Assembly (NCBI RefSeq): GCF_009600885.1
Contig: NZ_VCLA01000062.1
Location: 1-60,622, forward strand
Direction of reading: 5' to 3'
Length of the DNA stretch: 60,622 nucleotides
DNA from: Streptomyces jumonjinensis
Lineage (GTDB): Bacteria > Actinomycetota > Actinomycetes > Streptomycetales > Streptomycetaceae
The notes beneath the pieces were generated by a model. The model did no database searches. It was not told where the DNA came from and saw nothing but the letters and a program-made list of their open reading frames with translations. The position numbers and the translations under genes were made by a program. Positions 59,111 through 60,622 of this stretch are shown piece after piece. The first letter of the stretch is position 1, and the number at the start of each line of letters is the position of its first letter.

Positions 59111-59126
59111 GCTGGTCTAGACAACC
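59111..59126. promoter_or_regulatory. DasR-type (dre) operator upstream of ptsH
   Basis: GCTGGTCTAGACAACC matches the palindromic dre consensus ACTGGTCTAGACCACT at 13 of 16 positions, including the central TGGTCTAGAC. It ends 24 bp upstream of the ptsH start. DasR is the GntR-family repressor that ties amino-sugar uptake to PTS genes in Streptomyces, so ptsH here should be repressed until GlcNAc-6-phosphate accumulates. Confidence 0.85.
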
Positions 59127-59149
59127 GATTTATCCCGAAGGGCAACACC

Positions 59150-59431
59150 ATGGCTGAGCGCCGCGTCAACGTCGGCTGGGCCGAGGGCCTGCACGCCCGA
59201 CCCGCCTCCATCTTCGTCCGTGCCGCCTCGGCTTCCGGCGTCCCGGTCACGATCGCCAAGGCCGACGGCAACCCGGTCAACGCCGCCTCGATGCTCGCCG
59301 TGCTCGGCCTGGGCGCTCAGGGCGGCGAGGAGATCGTGCTGACCTCCGACGCGGAGGGCGCGGAGGCCGCGCTGGACCGGCTCGCCAGGCTGGTCGCCGA
59401 GGGTCTCGACGAGCTCCCCGAGACGGTCTGA
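59150..59431 (+). CDS. ptsH: Phosphocarrier protein HPr
   Basis: This encodes 93 residues. GLHARPAS with H15 is the phosphorylated histidine of HPr, and VNAASMLAVLGLGAQGGEE is the regulatory-serine and third-helix region. It passes phosphate from enzyme I to the sugar-specific IIA domains of the PTS. CGAAGGGC lies upstream of the ATG. The length is normal. A DasR-type operator just upstream and a terminator just after the stop frame it as a single-gene unit. Confidence 0.96.
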   Translation: MAERRVNVGWAEGLHARPASIFVRAASASGVPVTIAKADGNPVNAASMLAVLGLGAQGGEEIVLTSDAEGAEAALDRLARLVAEGLDELPETV

Positions 59432-59460
59432 CCCGTCTTCGGCCCGGCGCCGGCCGACCG

Positions 59461-59495
59461 GAAGCCGTGCTCCCGTCACCACGGGGCACGGCTTC
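59461..59495 (+). terminator. Hairpin terminator of ptsH
   Basis: GAAGCCGTGC and CCCGT on the left pair with ACGGG and GCACGGCTTC on the right, with one bulged T and a four-base loop. CCCGCTTTT follows, giving the T-run of a classic intrinsic terminator. Confidence 0.85.
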
Positions 59496-59514
59496 CCGCT
59501 TTTCCCAGGTGCGT

Positions 59515-59646
59515 GCTCCGGCGGGCTCTTCTTTCCCAGGCGCTCCGGCGGGCTCTTCCCGATCGGATTCCCGGGGCGACCGTACGGATTCCCGGACGAC
59601 CCCGTGCGCATTCCCGGACGACCCCGTGCGCATTCCGGGCGAACGA
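59515..59646. repeat. Tandem repeats downstream of ptsH
   Basis: GCTCCGGCGGGCTCTTC occurs twice, then three to four units of 21-22 bases (ATTCCCGGACGACCCCGTGC plus GC, at 59567-59631) follow. They resemble the arrays seen at 45.4, 47.9 and 53.2 kb. Confidence 0.85.
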
Positions 59647-59694
59647 CACCTCATTCCGCGTCCGCACCGAGTTCACCGAATTCAGCGGACACCG

Positions 59695-59729
59695 CGAAGG
59701 CCCCGGCGGAGGAACCGCCGGGGCCTTCG
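59695..59729. terminator. Perfect hairpin between convergent ptsH and M23 genes
   Basis: CGAAGGCCCCGGCGG and its perfect complement close a five-base loop AGGAA. A 15 bp GC-rich stem between converging genes can terminate from both sides, mainly the leftward endopeptidase gene. Confidence 0.8.
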
Positions 59730-59789
59730 GTGATCCGGGGGAAACCCCCGGGAACGTCCGGTGGCCGCCTCAGCGGCCCGCCGCTCGGA

Positions 59790-60563
59790 TCAGAGCGGCA
59801 CTCCATGGGCGCGCAGATACGCGAGAGGGTTGACGTCCGAGCCGTACTCGGCGCCGCTGCGGGCCTCGAAGTGGAGGTGCGCCCCGGTGGAGTTGCCGGT
59901 CGAGCCGGAGAGGCCGATCTGCTGGCCCGGCATCACAGCCTGCCCCACGGTGACGCCGATCGACCCCAGATGCCCGTACTGGGTGTAGGAACCGTCGTTC
60001 ATCCTGATCACGACGTTGTTGCCGTACGCCCCGCCCCAGCCGGCCTCCACGACGGTGCCCGCGCCCACCGACATCACGGGGGTGCCGTGGGGGGCGTGGA
60101 AGTCGATGCCGGAGTGGCTGCCGGAGGACCAGAGCGAACCACCGGTCTGATATCCGGTGGAGACATGCGAACCGGCGACGGGAGCCTGGAAGGCGTTGAG
60201 GCGCTTGCGCTCCTCCTCACGGGCGGCGCGCTCCTCGGCCTCGCGCAGTTCCTCGGCGCGGGCCTCCGCCTTGCGCTGGGCCTCCTCGGCGGCCTCCACC
60301 CTGGCGATGGCCTCCAGCCGCTGCGTGGCGGCCTGATCGGCGACCTCGTCGGCGAGGGAGTCCATCTCGGCCTCGGCGGAGAGGACCACCATCGTCCCGG
60401 TGTCCTCCAGGGACGCCGCGCCGGTCTCGGCGGCGAGCGCCGGGGAGGCGAGGGTTCCGCAGACTCCCGTGGTGGCGAGGGTGGCGACACCGGCGATGCG
60501 CGCGCTTCCGCGCGTCATACGGCTCGGGGCACGGTGTTTCCCGGTGGGGCGGGTCAACGCCAT
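59790..60563 (-). CDS. Secreted M23-family (LytM) peptidoglycan endopeptidase
   Basis: This encodes 257 residues. The N-terminus is basic, then ATLATTGVCGTLASPALAAE is a Sec signal with AxA cleavage. Residues about 60-120 form a charged coiled coil (RVEAAEEAQRKAEARAEEL). The C-terminal M23 domain carries HSGIDFHAPHGTPV and GAHLHFEARSG, which give the zinc ligands H, D and HxH. It cuts stem-peptide cross-links in cell-wall turnover. It is complete. The leader upstream looks like the end of a c-di-AMP-sensing riboswitch, common for such genes. Confidence 0.95.
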   Translation of the reverse strand: MALTRPTGKHRAPSRMTRGSARIAGVATLATTGVCGTLASPALAAETGAASLEDTGTMVVLSAEAEMDSLADEVADQAATQRLEAIARVEAAEEAQRKAEARAEELREAEERAAREEERKRLNAFQAPVAGSHVSTGYQTGGSLWSSGSHSGIDFHAPHGTPVMSVGAGTVVEAGWGGAYGNNVVIRMNDGSYTQYGHLGSIGVTVGQAVMPGQQIGLSGSTGNSTGAHLHFEARSGAEYGSDVNPLAYLRAHGVPL

Positions 60564-60575
60564 GGAGAGGCCGAT

Positions 60576-60622
60576 CCTTTCCTTCCTTCTCGCCTACCGG
60601 GTTAGCTGACGGGTTCGGAGCA
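60576..60622 (-). ncRNA. 3' end of a ydaO-type (c-di-AMP) riboswitch, cut by the window edge
   Basis: On the minus strand the leader reads CGAACCCGTCAGCTAACCCG then GTAGGCGAGAAGGAAGG, just before the endopeptidase start. This closely matches the conserved 3' part of the ydaO/yuaA riboswitch found before actinomycete wall-hydrolase genes. The first half lies beyond the window. Binding of c-di-AMP would switch off the gene. Confidence 0.7.

Overview
The DNA is very GC-rich, uses many GTG starts with GAGGAG-type ribosome binding sites, and codes densely with a strong third-position GC bias. Together with a ptsH gene carrying a DasR-type operator, a peptidoglycan endopeptidase behind the 3' end of a c-di-AMP-type riboswitch, and a polycyclic tetramate macrolactam (PTM) cluster, this points to a Streptomyces chromosome. 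No tRNA, rRNA, transposase or CRISPR array was seen.

Layout. (1) 0.25-8.4 kb is a defence-like island. Four tightly coupled genes (unknown protein, ParB/Srx-like protein, SNF2-type helicase, DUF3883-type PD-(D/E)XK nuclease) are followed by a Vsr endonuclease on the opposite strand, a C5-cytosine methyltransferase and a DUF4928-family gene interrupted by an apparent frameshift. (2) 8.4-12.1 kb holds an MpaB/rubber-oxygenase-family gene, a polyprenyl diphosphate synthase, a small unknown protein and a secreted protein. (3) 12.1-13.2 kb has no convincing gene. (4) 13.2-16.6 kb holds a three-domain cell-wall-lytic protein without a signal peptide, a small membrane protein and a twin-arginine protein resembling an M15 peptidase. 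(5) 17.3-34.1 kb is a complete PTM cluster in the frontalamide order ftdA-ftdF: hydroxylase, iterative PKS-NRPS, two FAD oxidoreductases, MDR reductase and P450. The PKS-NRPS should build two polyene chains, join them to ornithine and release a tetramate; FtdC, FtdD and FtdE then form the carbocycles, and FtdA and FtdF oxidise. (6) 34.4-36.2 kb holds a small secreted peptide, a lipoprotein and a nucleotidyltransferase-like protein. (7) 36.3-47.9 kb is a second apparent biosynthetic locus: amidinotransferase, two ATP-grasp ligases, MFS exporter, GMC oxidoreductase, P-loop protein, class III aminotransferase, a regulator and an acyl-CoA dehydrogenase-like flavoprotein. I do not recognise its product; a guanidino-bearing amide or peptide-like compound is the simplest inference. 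(8) 48.2-60.6 kb is mostly housekeeping: MarR regulator, anti-sigma-type ATPase, SDR, sulfurtransferase, VOC protein, thymidine kinase, alkaline phosphatase-type enzyme, DUF5998, a GNAT/acyl-CoA synthetase fusion, HPr and an M23 endopeptidase.

The strongest candidates for something undescribed are the helicase/nuclease operon at 0.26-5.3 kb, the amidinotransferase/ATP-grasp locus at 36-48 kb, the signal-less lytic protein at 13.2 kb, the PTM P450 lacking the ExxR arginine, and tandem arrays of 20-22 bp units that repeatedly fill gene-to-gene spacers and sometimes begin right at a stop codon. All calls come from reading the sequence; no database search was run.
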